From Granulicella sp. WH15 (GTDB taxonomy: Bacteria > Acidobacteriota > Terriglobia > Terriglobales > Acidobacteriaceae): a stretch of DNA of 64,000 bases. This document shows, in pieces, positions 19,176 through 27,565 of this stretch (positions are counted from its first letter, which is position 1; each line of letters opens with the position of its first letter). Both the position numbers and the translations under genes were made by a program. The notes beneath the pieces were generated by a model that saw only the letters and a program-made list of their open reading frames with translations, made no database searches and had not been told where the DNA came from. The DNA lies in the NCBI RefSeq assembly GCF_009914315.1, contig NZ_CP042596.1, forward strand, positions 3,162,001 to 3,226,000, in the 5' to 3' direction.

Positions 19176-19188
19176 TCGTCGCTGTATA

Positions 19189-19214
19189 CGCAACACAAAA
19201 TGCGTAATGCGCAA
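19189..19214 (+). promoter_or_regulatory. Three-half-site operator, copy 7
   Basis: CGCAA (19189-19193), N6, ATGCG (19200-19204), N5, CGCAA (19210-19214), with one deviation. An ATG at 19207 falls inside the operator, which argues for the translation start at 19255 instead. Confidence 0.75.
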
Positions 19215-19254
19215 CAGAATCAACCTTCAAATATCTGCTTCAAGGACCCGACGG

Positions 19255-21390
19255 ATGACGAAGATGAGCTCCACACTTAGCTCGAGCGCTGCCCCCGCAG
19301 CCTTCCTGCAGCAGTACCCTCTTCTGCGCGCGGGTATCCTTAAACTGCTTGCGATCAAGGATTCGGATATCCGCATCCTCACGCTGGGACAGAGCCGCGA
19401 TGCGGTCGATAACGGGCTGCACTCGGGTGGCGCGTTCTCTGCGACGATCCCGCTGGTGGCGCTCTTTTATGGTGGATTCCTCAAGCTCGATATAGAAGAC
19501 CCGACGCGTCGCGGGCAAGATATCTTCACGCTCAGCAAAGGCCATGCCGTAGCGGCGATGGCCTCCATCTATGCGGAGCTGGGTTACTTCGACCAGAAGC
19601 TGCTGCGCCACTCCCGCTCGCACGAGAGCCTGTTGAACGGCCACCCGGGGCCTGTGCTTCCCGGGGTGCACATTGCGACGGGCCCTATGGGACAGGGCAT
19701 CGGTGTAGCGCAGGGATTTGCCATCGCCGGACGGACCTCTCCGCGCTTCGACTCTTATGTGATGGTGGGAGACGGCGAGCTACAGGAAGGCTCCTGCTGG
19801 GAGACAGTGATGTACGCCGGTCAGAGCCACCTCGACAACCTCTGCGTACTGGTGGACCGCAACAACGGGCAGCTCGATGTGCATAACCGAACGCTCTTCC
19901 CCATGCCCGAACTGGACAAAGTATTCCGCTCCTACGGCTGGGAGGCGCACAGCGTAGACGCGACCCAGTACGACGGCGTGTTGACGGCCCTCGAGCAGTT
20001 CCGCTTCGGCCCTCGCAATGGAAAACCAACGGCGATCGTATGCAACACAACCAAGGGCTACGGCGCGTTCTCGGACTTCATGAATAAGCACAAGGTGACC
20101 ACGTCTGAGTCGCTAATCGTGCAGGAGCTTGCCTTGCAGGAAGAACGCCGCAGCGCACGGGTTGCGGAGTTTCTTGAGCATCTGTCTGAACTTGAAGGCA
20201 GCGCCGATGGTGAGCTACGGGCAACGATGCTGCGTGAGGCGGCGCGTTCCATGCACCTCGATGTAGAGCGCATTGCAGCCCTTCCTCCAGTAGTAGGTCC
20301 GGTGCTGACGAAGCGCGTTCCCGTGCGCGACAAGCAGATTCGCTACGATGCCACAGCTTTGCCGAAACTCGATCCGAAAAAACAGTACAGTGCCGCGGAG
20401 ATCGTGACTGGAGCTATGAAGGTCTTCGCCCGGGATAGCCGCGTGGCCTCCATCGACTCCGACCTGGCATCGACAAGTGGGCTGGAGGCAGGCGTGGCTG
20501 CCGTGGACCAGCATCGCGCGTTAAACGTGGGTGTGGCCGAGGCAAACATGATGCTGATCGGCGAGGCCTTTGCCGCGCTGGGTTGTAATACCTGGACGAG
20601 CACCTTCTGCCCCTTCTTTAACTGGCAGGTTTTGCGTCGCATCGCGGTCGGACAGCAGGAGCGGCTCGAGGCCATTGCCGCACCGGATGGCTGGCTAAGT
20701 GAGGGCCACGGTCTCGATCTTACTTTTCTAGCCACGGCAGCGAACTTCGAGACCCGCACCAACGGCGCGACCCATATGGGCAACGACGATATCACTACCT
20801 TCGATGCCGTGGGTCAATTGCAGATCATCGACGTGTCGTGTCCGCAGCAGATGCTCTCCATCATGACGTGGATCATGGCGGGCAATCGCGGGCTGGTCTA
20901 CGTGCGGGTAATGCGTACCGGGTCGGCCGTGCTCTATGGGCAGCAGTACGAGTTCGAGTTCGGCAAGGGGCAGGTGCTACTTGAGGGCGAGAACGACACA
21001 GTGGCCCTCATCAGCAGCGGACGTGGAGTACACGAGGCGCTTGAGGCTGCTAAATTATCCGCGACAGCCGGAGTTGGAGTAACCGTCGTCGACATGCCAT
21101 CTATCGACGACGAGTTACTGCTCAAGCTCTATCACTCTGGAAAAATTCTGCTCTTCGCGGAACAGAATAATGGATACATCTGGCAGAACTTTTTGAAGGT
21201 GCTCTATCGTAATCGAGCAACGGTATCTGGCTCACTCGAGCGTGTGTTGACCGTTAATACCTTGACGGCTGAGGGGAAGCCGCAGTTCATTCACTCCGCC
21301 ACTTATGAGGAGTTAGTCGAGGCTTTCAAACTTGCTCCAGTGCATATTGCCAAAACAATCATGGACGCTGTCGCCGCCAGCAAGCGATAG
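19255..21390 (+). CDS. Single-chain transketolase
   Basis: Thiamine-diphosphate enzyme of 711 residues. The N-terminal cofactor domain has SKGHAVAAM and the GDGELQEGSCWE...VDRNNGQLD motif (Mg/ThDP binding). The middle Pyr domain has LNVGVAEANMMLIGEAFAALG with the conserved Glu, and there is a C-terminal transketolase domain. It lacks the usual transketolase pattern in the Pyr domain and carries GWLSEGHGLDLTFLATAANFE, so it may be a specialised transketolase rather than the pentose-phosphate enzyme. The start at 19255 follows AAGGA with 8-bp spacing. The operator and promoter upstream place it in the island regulon, and cupin and epimerase genes follow. It would transfer a two-carbon ketol unit from a pathway keto-sugar (inference). 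Confidence 0.88.
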   Translation: MTKMSSTLSSSAAPAAFLQQYPLLRAGILKLLAIKDSDIRILTLGQSRDAVDNGLHSGGAFSATIPLVALFYGGFLKLDIEDPTRRGQDIFTLSKGHAVAAMASIYAELGYFDQKLLRHSRSHESLLNGHPGPVLPGVHIATGPMGQGIGVAQGFAIAGRTSPRFDSYVMVGDGELQEGSCWETVMYAGQSHLDNLCVLVDRNNGQLDVHNRTLFPMPELDKVFRSYGWEAHSVDATQYDGVLTALEQFRFGPRNGKPTAIVCNTTKGYGAFSDFMNKHKVTTSESLIVQELALQEERRSARVAEFLEHLSELEGSADGELRATMLREAARSMHLDVERIAALPPVVGPVLTKRVPVRDKQIRYDATALPKLDPKKQYSAAEIVTGAMKVFARDSRVASIDSDLASTSGLEAGVAAVDQHRALNVGVAEANMMLIGEAFAALGCNTWTSTFCPFFNWQVLRRIAVGQQERLEAIAAPDGWLSEGHGLDLTFLATAANFETRTNGATHMGNDDITTFDAVGQLQIIDVSCPQQMLSIMTWIMAGNRGLVYVRVMRTGSAVLYGQQYEFEFGKGQVLLEGENDTVALISSGRGVHEALEAAKLSATAGVGVTVVDMPSIDDELLLKLYHSGKILLFAEQNNGYIWQNFLKVLYRNRATVSGSLERVLTVNTLTAEGKPQFIHSATYEELVEAFKLAPVHIAKTIMDAVAASKR

Positions 21391-21420
21391 CACCTTTGAA
21401 ATTGAAGGAGGAATTCGATT

Positions 21421-21807
21421 ATGGCGCTACCGATTGTGGACGAAACCAGCATCGAGGCTCTTGACCTGCCTGGTAGGATGTTGCGCTGGGTTGTCACTGC
21501 CGAGACTACGAATGCACAGCACTGCAGCATGTGCGTCATCGAGGTGCAGCCCGGCCAAACGGTCAAGCCCGCGCACTCTCACCCCAACGGCGAGGAGGTC
21601 ATCTATCTGCTTTCGGGCAGCGGAAGGGTGTGGATCGAAGGCGAGATCGGCTCGGTCAAACAAGGCTGCGCCATCCTATTTCCACAGGGCAAGATCCACA
21701 TGCTCCAGAACACCGGCAACGAAGTAATGAAAGTAGCGTGTTTCTTTGCCCCGGCGACGAACCTGGCGAACTACAGGTTTTTTGAAGACATTGAATTTCC
21801 AGAGTAA
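21421..21807 (+). CDS. Small cupin-domain protein
   Basis: Single-domain cupin of 128 residues. Motif 1 (KPAHSHPNGEEVIYLLSGSG) supplies metal-binding His and Glu residues, and motif 2 follows around FPQGKIHMLQN. The ATG at 21421 follows AAGGAGGAATTCGATT. It is 30 bp behind the transketolase gene and almost certainly co-transcribed. Small cupins in sugar operons are often isomerases or mutarotase-like enzymes, or sugar sensors. No specific reaction can be assigned. Confidence 0.85.
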   Translation: MALPIVDETSIEALDLPGRMLRWVVTAETTNAQHCSMCVIEVQPGQTVKPAHSHPNGEEVIYLLSGSGRVWIEGEIGSVKQGCAILFPQGKIHMLQNTGNEVMKVACFFAPATNLANYRFFEDIEFPE

Positions 21808-21849
21808 CAACAAACCGGGAACAAGTGGTTCCATGGCATACTCGAAATT

Positions 21850-22800
21850 ATGCGCGTCGTAGTCATCGGTGGTACTGGACATATTGGCAGCTCTCTGACT
21901 CCCATGTTGGTGAAGTCCGGGCATGATGTAACTTGCGTCAGCCGAGGATTGAAACAGCCCTACACAGATGGCCCGGCATGGCAACAGGTCAAGCATGTAG
22001 TACTGGATCGTTCTGCCGAGGAAGAGGCCGGAAGGTTCGGGGAGCACATCGCTGCACTGAGTGCAGAGGCTGTCGTCGATCTGACCTGCTACACGCCCGA
22101 GAGTTCAGCCCAACTGGTTGAAGCTCTACGCGGCCGTATTGATCACCTGCTGCACTGCGGCACCATCTGGGTCCACGGGCATAGTGTCGAGGTTCCTACG
22201 ACGGAAACTGCGGTGCGCGAACCCTTTGGCGACTATGGCAAACGTAAAGCCGCGATCGAACGATCACTACTGGATGCCGCTGCCAACGATGGCCTGCCCG
22301 TGACCGTGCTGCATCCGGGGCACCTCGTAGGTGCGGGTTGGAATCCAATCAACCCACAAGGCAACTTCAACCCTGACGTATTTTCATCCATCCTGCACGG
22401 CAATGAAATCACCTTGCCGAACATCGGAATGGAGACTGTGCACCACGTTCACGTCGAAGACGTGGCACAAGCCTTTGTACGAGCTATTGAATGTCGCTCG
22501 GCAGCTATTGGCGAGAGCTTTCACGTAGTCTCCGCAGCAGCACTGACCTTGCGCGGCTACGCCGAAAGAACGTTCAACTATTTCGGTCAACCAGCAAGAA
22601 TCCGCTTCATGCCTTTCGATGAATGGCGCGAAACAGTGACAGAAAAAGACGCCCGCTCAACATGGGATCACATCGCGCACTCGCCAAACTGTAGCATCGC
22701 AAAGGCCTGCGAACGGCTGGGATACGCACCGCGATATAGCTCGCTTGAGGCGGTGCAGGAATCTGTTGCCTGGTTACGACAAGCTGGAACAGTAAAATAA
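21850..22800 (+). CDS. NAD-dependent epimerase/dehydratase family protein
   Basis: Extended SDR of 316 residues with an N-terminal Rossmann motif (VVIGGTGHIGSSL), a serine/threonine-rich active-site strand (HCGTIWVHG) and YGKRK giving the YxxxK pair. The C-terminal part resembles the substrate-binding region of nucleotide-sugar epimerases. It lies 42 bp after the cupin gene and completes the transketolase operon. Substrates of such enzymes in catabolic operons include free sugar acids as well as nucleotide sugars. The exact reaction is unknown. Confidence 0.85.
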   Translation: MRVVVIGGTGHIGSSLTPMLVKSGHDVTCVSRGLKQPYTDGPAWQQVKHVVLDRSAEEEAGRFGEHIAALSAEAVVDLTCYTPESSAQLVEALRGRIDHLLHCGTIWVHGHSVEVPTTETAVREPFGDYGKRKAAIERSLLDAAANDGLPVTVLHPGHLVGAGWNPINPQGNFNPDVFSSILHGNEITLPNIGMETVHHVHVEDVAQAFVRAIECRSAAIGESFHVVSAAALTLRGYAERTFNYFGQPARIRFMPFDEWRETVTEKDARSTWDHIAHSPNCSIAKACERLGYAPRYSSLEAVQESVAWLRQAGTVK

Positions 22801-22809
22801 ACGCGGAAT

Positions 22810-22830
22810 ATAAATTGCCATACAATTTAT
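22810..22830. repeat. Perfect inverted repeat ATAAATTG-N5-CAATTTAT
   Basis: Arms of 8 bp lie between the epimerase stop and the terminator. It may be an operator-like or recombination-type site, or chance in an AT-rich stretch. Confidence 0.4.
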
Positions 22831-22837
22831 CCAAAAC

Positions 22838-22878
22838 AAAATGGCCCGGAGTTCAACCACTGAACTCCAGGCCATTTT
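22838..22878. terminator. Bidirectional terminator between epimerase and TonB receptor 2
   Basis: AAAATGGCC plus GGAGTTCA (22838-22855) pair with TGAACTCC plus GGCCATTTT (22861-22878), with a single mismatch and a 5-nt loop. The A and T ends serve both convergent genes. Confidence 0.88.
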
Positions 22879-22896
22879 ATTTCTTGTCTTTACGAG

Positions 22897-25800
22897 TTAG
22901 AAATCAATCCGGAGAGCAGCCTGTCCGGTGCGATTTCCCGCATTCTCTGCCGTTTGCGCGCCGATCAATGCACCGAAGGTAGAAGGACTATCTACTACCG
23001 TTGCCGGCGGAGCGAAGTTTATGTGGTTCAGTACATTAGTAAAGGTCGATTCAAAGCGAGCATGAACCTTTTCGGTAATATGAAATGATTTTGCCACGCC
23101 AAGACTGACCGTCGCCGTTCCAGGGCCCTGCAAGATACCAACCCCAGCATTGCCGAAACGACCGGCTCCAACTGGTGTCGGCGCAAAGGCCGTGATATTG
23201 AAGAACTGCGCTCTCGATTGTCCCCCATACAAGTTATTCGCGACAACGTCGGGGCGCAAAACTGCGCTGCGGTTCGCAACGTTTGTATTGGATTGATCAT
23301 TGGTCTGCGCTTGCCCAGTCGCCCCTACGGGGCAGGAACCATCAGCGTTTGTGGTGACCTGACATCCGCCCGCGCTGATGCTCGGCGTCAACCATGGGCC
23401 TGTTTCAAGCAGAGTTACAGTTGTAAGATCCCAGCCACCGAGGATGGCGTCCTTCACACCGCCAACGTTCATGAACTTACGGCCTCTGCCCACAGGAAGC
23501 TGATATACCCCAGTCAGCAGCATACGGTGACGGCGTGTACCTTCCACATTGCCAAGATCTTGCTTAATGTTGAAGCGGTTAGCAATCGGACCACCGTAGT
23601 TCACCTCGCCTGCAAATGAACTCGGTGCATCTCCCTGGTTATCCGCCTGATTGTTAGCGAAGGTATAGTTCGCATTGAAGTAGAGCCCGCGCTGCATTCT
23701 GTGCGAGGCCTCCAACTCAAAAGCGCGATAGTTTGCCTCACCTGCGTTGAACGTGCTGAAGATTTGTGCCCAGTTTAAGTAAGGAGTCCGAGCATCTGCC
23801 CATGGCGCTGCCACGGTCGGCGTATAGGTAGTGCTGCTAGCCGGAATCTGGTTCAGGTCTTCCGTAATGCTCAGCCTATAGGTATGCATCCCTACATAGC
23901 TCGCACGAATGGACGTATTGTTCGAAATCTCACGCTCCACTGTCACGTTCCACTGGTTCGATTGAGGATCACGGTAGTTCGGGTCTACACCTTGATCCAA
24001 ACCGCCTCCCCCAATTTGCGCAGATACGCTGGGAGGCGCAGTATTGGGAAACCGGATCTGGGGAGTATTTGGCCCCGCCGTATTGACATTCGAGTAAGTG
24101 TGAAGGGCTGAGGTTGGATTACCACTGTTATTGAACGACAGGGGGCCAAGGTTGGTCATTGTATAGATACCGAAGCCCGCACGGATAACTGTCTTGGTGT
24201 CATTGAAGGGCCGGTAGGCTATGGAGATACGTGGCTGGAAGTTCCCCTTATAAGTATTGCGCAGGCTCTGCGGCAATCCATCCTGGCTGGCCGTCACATA
24301 TTTCGTACATGGAAGCCCATTGAAGTTCAAATTACATGCATTGAACGACTGCTGAAAACCAACATTTGAAGCAGTAATATTTTGGCTTGTGAGATATGCC
24401 GCAAGATTATCCGGAACTACGATTGAATTATTCCTCTGATCAAAGTTAGCCAGGTTACCGCCATCTTCCTGAAATCCGGGAAGTACCTGCCAGCGCATGC
24501 CGTAGCTCAGAGTAAGTCGGCTGTTAAGCTGATACTCGTCCTGCACAAACAGGCTGTACTGAGTGGCTGTTCCACCTACGTCTGGGCTGGATACTGCGAA
24601 GTTCAGAGTAGTTGGCGCGCCTTCCAGAAAATCGCCGAAGGCATTTCCGGTGAAGGTTGGCTGGAAAGTGAAGCTACCGAAGTCATCCGAGGCGTATGAC
24701 GGGGCAAAGCTCTCCAGGTCGAAGTAGCGAAGCCGACGAATATCAATTCCGGCCTTTAGCGTGTGCTTGCCAAGAGTGTATGTAACGTTATCGCTGAACT
24801 GCATGGTATGGGACTGAGTAACACCCGCCTTATCCCTGCCAATCGGCGTAAGTCCGGTGCCGGAGCTGAAGTTAAAGGTTGGGAATGCGTGCGTCGTCTG
24901 ATGCTGACTGATATTTACGCCAGTCAGATCGAGCTGGGTCAACGCGTCCGATCCCTGGATTGGGAAGTTCACGTTTGTTGTGACGTTCGTAAATCCGAAG
25001 CGAAACTCGTTCAGCAGCTTTGGCGTAATCGCGTAGGTATGGGAAAACAGGAAGCTCCGATTATGGATGGAATCGACGTCGTTCGGCAAGAATGGATTTG
25101 CCAAGTCGGAAGTAATATTCTTACGGCTGAAGCGGGCGTACGCGGACTGCTTGGAGGATATGGCTTGATCCAGGCGAATATCGGCGCCGTCGGTTCGGGC
25201 TGGAGTCGATTGAAAGTTCTCGTAGTTGAATCCAGACTGCCCTCCTACGTTCGGCAGGGGAATGTAAGTTAGGAGAGCCTTTGCTGTCGCACTGATATTG
25301 CCGGCAAGAATTGGCGCCAGAGCAGGCTGGCCAGGCTGATTGAATCCACTGAGATCGCCGTTCCGCTCGGCTAGCGTAGGAACTTCAAACTGCTGGGCTA
25401 CCGCGGTTGTTCGCCTGTTTCCCTCGTAGTCGACAAAGAAGAACGTCTTATTGTGTCCGTCATACAAGCGGGGAATCATAATCGGGCCGCTGAGTGAAAA
25501 TCCAAAGGTATTAAACTTTTTTGGTGACTTACTGCTAAACCCGAATGGGATAGCATCCAGCGCCTGATTTTGCAGATATTCAAAGACGCTTCCATGAATA
25601 TTGTTCGTTCCGTTCTTGGTGGTAAAGGTGACATCACCAATCTGCGAGAACTCGGCGCTGTTGTTGAACGATGTTACTTTGACTGCGGCGATTCCCTCCT
25701 GCGACGGGTAGGCATCCTGCAGCGCACCGTTCTGTCTTACGTTTGCGGTCGAGATACCATCGACGGAAAAGTTGACCATCGACGAACTGGCTCCACCGAG

Positions 25801-26337
25801 CGCAATATTACCCGAGCTATCTGTCTGAACGTTGGGGGAGAGGCCAAGAGCGCCGAGTGGGCTGGTCGTCGTAGCACGGTTATTCAGAGGAAGCTGCGTC
25901 ATCTGCAGGTTATCCTTTGAGTCGCTGAGCGTTCCGTTCTCGGTGTTGATCTGGTCGGCTGCGGAGGTAACTTCGACGGTCGTAGTCTGGGCCGCTACCG
26001 ACAGCGTGACCGTCAGGCGGAGATCCTGGCGAGCCTCGACTGCAATGCCGGTCAGGGTCGTGTCGGCGAAGCCATCATGGTGAGCAAGCAGTCTGTAGTG
26101 GCCTGCCTTAACGTTTTCGAATATAAAACCGCCCGAGGCATCAGCATTTGCAGGACGCTCTGTATTCTCGTCCGTGCTGTGAAGCACAACATGGCTATTG
26201 GAGATTGCCGCACTGGTGTTGTCCTGAACGGTACCTCTTATGCTTCCGAAGGTCGACTGCGCGAAGGCTGGAGCTACAGAACTCAGAATAAGAACAAGGG
26301 TGAAGAGTAGAAGCGATCCCGCACAGGGGATGTGCAT
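22897..26337 (-). CDS. TonB-dependent receptor 2 with carboxypeptidase-regulatory domain
   Basis: Outer-membrane receptor of 1146 residues. A signal peptide (MHIPCAGSLLLFTLVLILSS, cleavage near AFAQ) leads to a CarboxypepD_reg-like domain (GSIRGTVQDNTSAAISNSHV), a plug with TQLPLNNRATT, and a long barrel ending AALRIDF. The start at 26337 begins the signal peptide. A possible earlier ATG at 26448, behind a good GAGGTGATG, would add about 37 residues without a leader and is less likely. GC content is lower than in its neighbours, and the + strand shows no shared island operator. Instead, a four-half-site palindrome lies at 26502-26550. Ligand is unknown. Confidence 0.9.
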   Translation of the reverse strand: MHIPCAGSLLLFTLVLILSSVAPAFAQSTFGSIRGTVQDNTSAAISNSHVVLHSTDENTERPANADASGGFIFENVKAGHYRLLAHHDGFADTTLTGIAVEARQDLRLTVTLSVAAQTTTVEVTSAADQINTENGTLSDSKDNLQMTQLPLNNRATTTSPLGALGLSPNVQTDSSGNIALGGASSSMVNFSVDGISTANVRQNGALQDAYPSQEGIAAVKVTSFNNSAEFSQIGDVTFTTKNGTNNIHGSVFEYLQNQALDAIPFGFSSKSPKKFNTFGFSLSGPIMIPRLYDGHNKTFFFVDYEGNRRTTAVAQQFEVPTLAERNGDLSGFNQPGQPALAPILAGNISATAKALLTYIPLPNVGGQSGFNYENFQSTPARTDGADIRLDQAISSKQSAYARFSRKNITSDLANPFLPNDVDSIHNRSFLFSHTYAITPKLLNEFRFGFTNVTTNVNFPIQGSDALTQLDLTGVNISQHQTTHAFPTFNFSSGTGLTPIGRDKAGVTQSHTMQFSDNVTYTLGKHTLKAGIDIRRLRYFDLESFAPSYASDDFGSFTFQPTFTGNAFGDFLEGAPTTLNFAVSSPDVGGTATQYSLFVQDEYQLNSRLTLSYGMRWQVLPGFQEDGGNLANFDQRNNSIVVPDNLAAYLTSQNITASNVGFQQSFNACNLNFNGLPCTKYVTASQDGLPQSLRNTYKGNFQPRISIAYRPFNDTKTVIRAGFGIYTMTNLGPLSFNNSGNPTSALHTYSNVNTAGPNTPQIRFPNTAPPSVSAQIGGGGLDQGVDPNYRDPQSNQWNVTVEREISNNTSIRASYVGMHTYRLSITEDLNQIPASSTTYTPTVAAPWADARTPYLNWAQIFSTFNAGEANYRAFELEASHRMQRGLYFNANYTFANNQADNQGDAPSSFAGEVNYGGPIANRFNIKQDLGNVEGTRRHRMLLTGVYQLPVGRGRKFMNVGGVKDAILGGWDLTTVTLLETGPWLTPSISAGGCQVTTNADGSCPVGATGQAQTNDQSNTNVANRSAVLRPDVVANNLYGGQSRAQFFNITAFAPTPVGAGRFGNAGVGILQGPGTATVSLGVAKSFHITEKVHARFESTFTNVLNHINFAPPATVVDSPSTFGALIGAQTAENAGNRTGQAALRIDF

Positions 26338-26501
26338 GAGATTGCTCTCTTTTTTGTTACTTATTGCGGCCTTATTCCCTTCATAACTTGTCAGAAGTCC
26401 AGCAACAAAATTTGCACCAGACTGAGAAAGGCCTCGAATGTATTTCATTTGCATCACCTCGTGAAACCGGCTATCTGCCGGCCACACTCAGTGAAACGTG
26501 A

Positions 26502-26550
26502 AACCCATAAGGCACGCATAAGTGAGCTACTTATGTATTCCTTATGGGTT
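26502..26550. promoter_or_regulatory. Four-half-site palindromic operator upstream of TonB receptor 2
   Basis: CATAAG at 26506-26511 and 26517-26522 faces CTTATG at 26530-26535 and 26541-26546. The half-sites are 11 bp apart on each side, and the outer arms extend to AACCCATAAG and CTTATGGGTT. One helical turn between half-sites suggests two dimers bound side by side. Confidence 0.6.
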
Positions 26551-26590
26551 CGGAGTTACTTCTTACTTTTTATTTCTTACTTTGACTTAC

Positions 26591-26968
26591 TTATGCAGCC
26601 GTCCGTCCCCGCCGCACCGCGATAAACGAGCGCACGCAAAGTGCCACGAAGACCAGACAAAGCGTACCCATGATGGCCTGCACCTTCGCCGCATCGGGCC
26701 GTGCCACCTCATGTCCCGCTGCCATCTGAATGATGCCGATGATCCCCGGAATCGTTCCCAGAAAGCCCAACAGACCGACCGTTACCGCGATGTGCATGAA
26801 CAACATGCGGCGCTTCGCGTTGGGCGTCTGCGCCAGCGCGCCGAAGACCACCAGCAGCAGGCCGAACGCGGCCGGAATCAGCGTATGCGGATGGTGCCCC
26901 AGGCTTACGAACGCGCCCGCACCCAGGATCAGCAGCAGCACTCCAAAGACAACCGTTATCTTCGCCAT
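26591..26968 (-). CDS. Small integral membrane protein
   Basis: Protein of 125 residues with four predicted membrane segments: TVVFGVLLLILGAGAFVSLG, LIPAAFGLLLVVFGALA, FMHIAVTVGLLGFLGTIPGI and LCLVFVALCVRSFIAV. It ends in a basic tail, RRGRTAA. The ATG at 26968 follows AGGGAGTTCT. It lies 18 bp after the GNAT gene on the minus strand and is probably in that operon. No known family is clear; the pattern is that of unnamed Acidobacteria membrane proteins. Confidence 0.72.
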   Translation of the reverse strand: MAKITVVFGVLLLILGAGAFVSLGHHPHTLIPAAFGLLLVVFGALAQTPNAKRRMLFMHIAVTVGLLGFLGTIPGIIGIIQMAAGHEVARPDAAKVQAIMGTLCLVFVALCVRSFIAVRRGRTAA

Positions 26969-26986
26969 AATAGAACTCCCTTTCCC

Positions 26987-27565
26987 TCAGGATACCTCTT
27001 CGGCATCCCTGGTCATCTCTTCGGCATTCTTAGTCATCTTCAGGATCGGCAGCCGCTCGCCGTTCGGCAGCGGCACCTCGATCAACTCTCCTGGCTGGTA
27101 TCCCTTGAGTGTGTACAAGGCCACGCCCGTCAGCGTCGATCCCATCTCAAAGCGTCGAAACCCGGCGGCGTGTGCGGCGTTCTCGACCGTCGCCAGCACA
27201 AGGCTGCCCAGCCCCTGCCGCGCCCAGTCCGGATGCACGAAGATCGCTCGGATCTTTGCCGCATCTACAGCGGGGTCGATGCGGTCGTCTTCTCTCACCG
27301 CAGCGCCGTCGCTGCCGAAGAGCGTGCGCCGGTCGCTCCATCCGCCGCTGGCTACCAGAGTGCCGTCGGCGGTCTCAGCTACGAAGTAGTGGCGGTCGTC
27401 GATCAGCTGCGTGTCCAGCCCCAGCGCCGTGCCCAGCGCGCCGTCGATCTGCGCCTGCGTGTAATCCCCAAGCTGCAGACGGCGCACGGAGTCTGCGATC
27501 AACGCACGCAGCGCCGGTGCATCCTCCGGCTCTGCCAGCCGCACGCTGAAGCGCGGCTCACTCAA
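26987..27565 (-). CDS. GNAT-family N-acetyltransferase
   Basis: Protein of 192 residues with the GNAT fold. The acetyl-CoA motif A is seen as IRAIFVHPDWARQGLGSLVL (Q/RxxGxG/A). It overlaps the DUF2252 gene by 4 bp (ATGA), so translation is probably coupled. The C-terminus after about residue 165 is longer than a minimal GNAT. Substrate is unknown. Confidence 0.88.
   Translation of the reverse strand: MSEPRFSVRLAEPEDAPALRALIADSVRRLQLGDYTQAQIDGALGTALGLDTQLIDDRHYFVAETADGTLVASGGWSDRRTLFGSDGAAVREDDRIDPAVDAAKIRAIFVHPDWARQGLGSLVLATVENAAHAAGFRRFEMGSTLTGVALYTLKGYQPGELIEVPLPNGERLPILKMTKNAEEMTRDAEEVS

Noticed and set aside
14529..21390. myo-Inositol or D-apionate pathway as the identity of the island
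   Set aside because: MmsA-like and IolE-like members occur, but the kinase, IolB/IolD, ApnO and Oia-type partners are not recognised here.
26511..26541. Candidate dif site in the 26.5-kb palindrome
   Set aside because: The left part resembles a XerC arm, but the gap between CATAA and TTATG is nine bases rather than six, and the outer arms fit a symmetric operator better.
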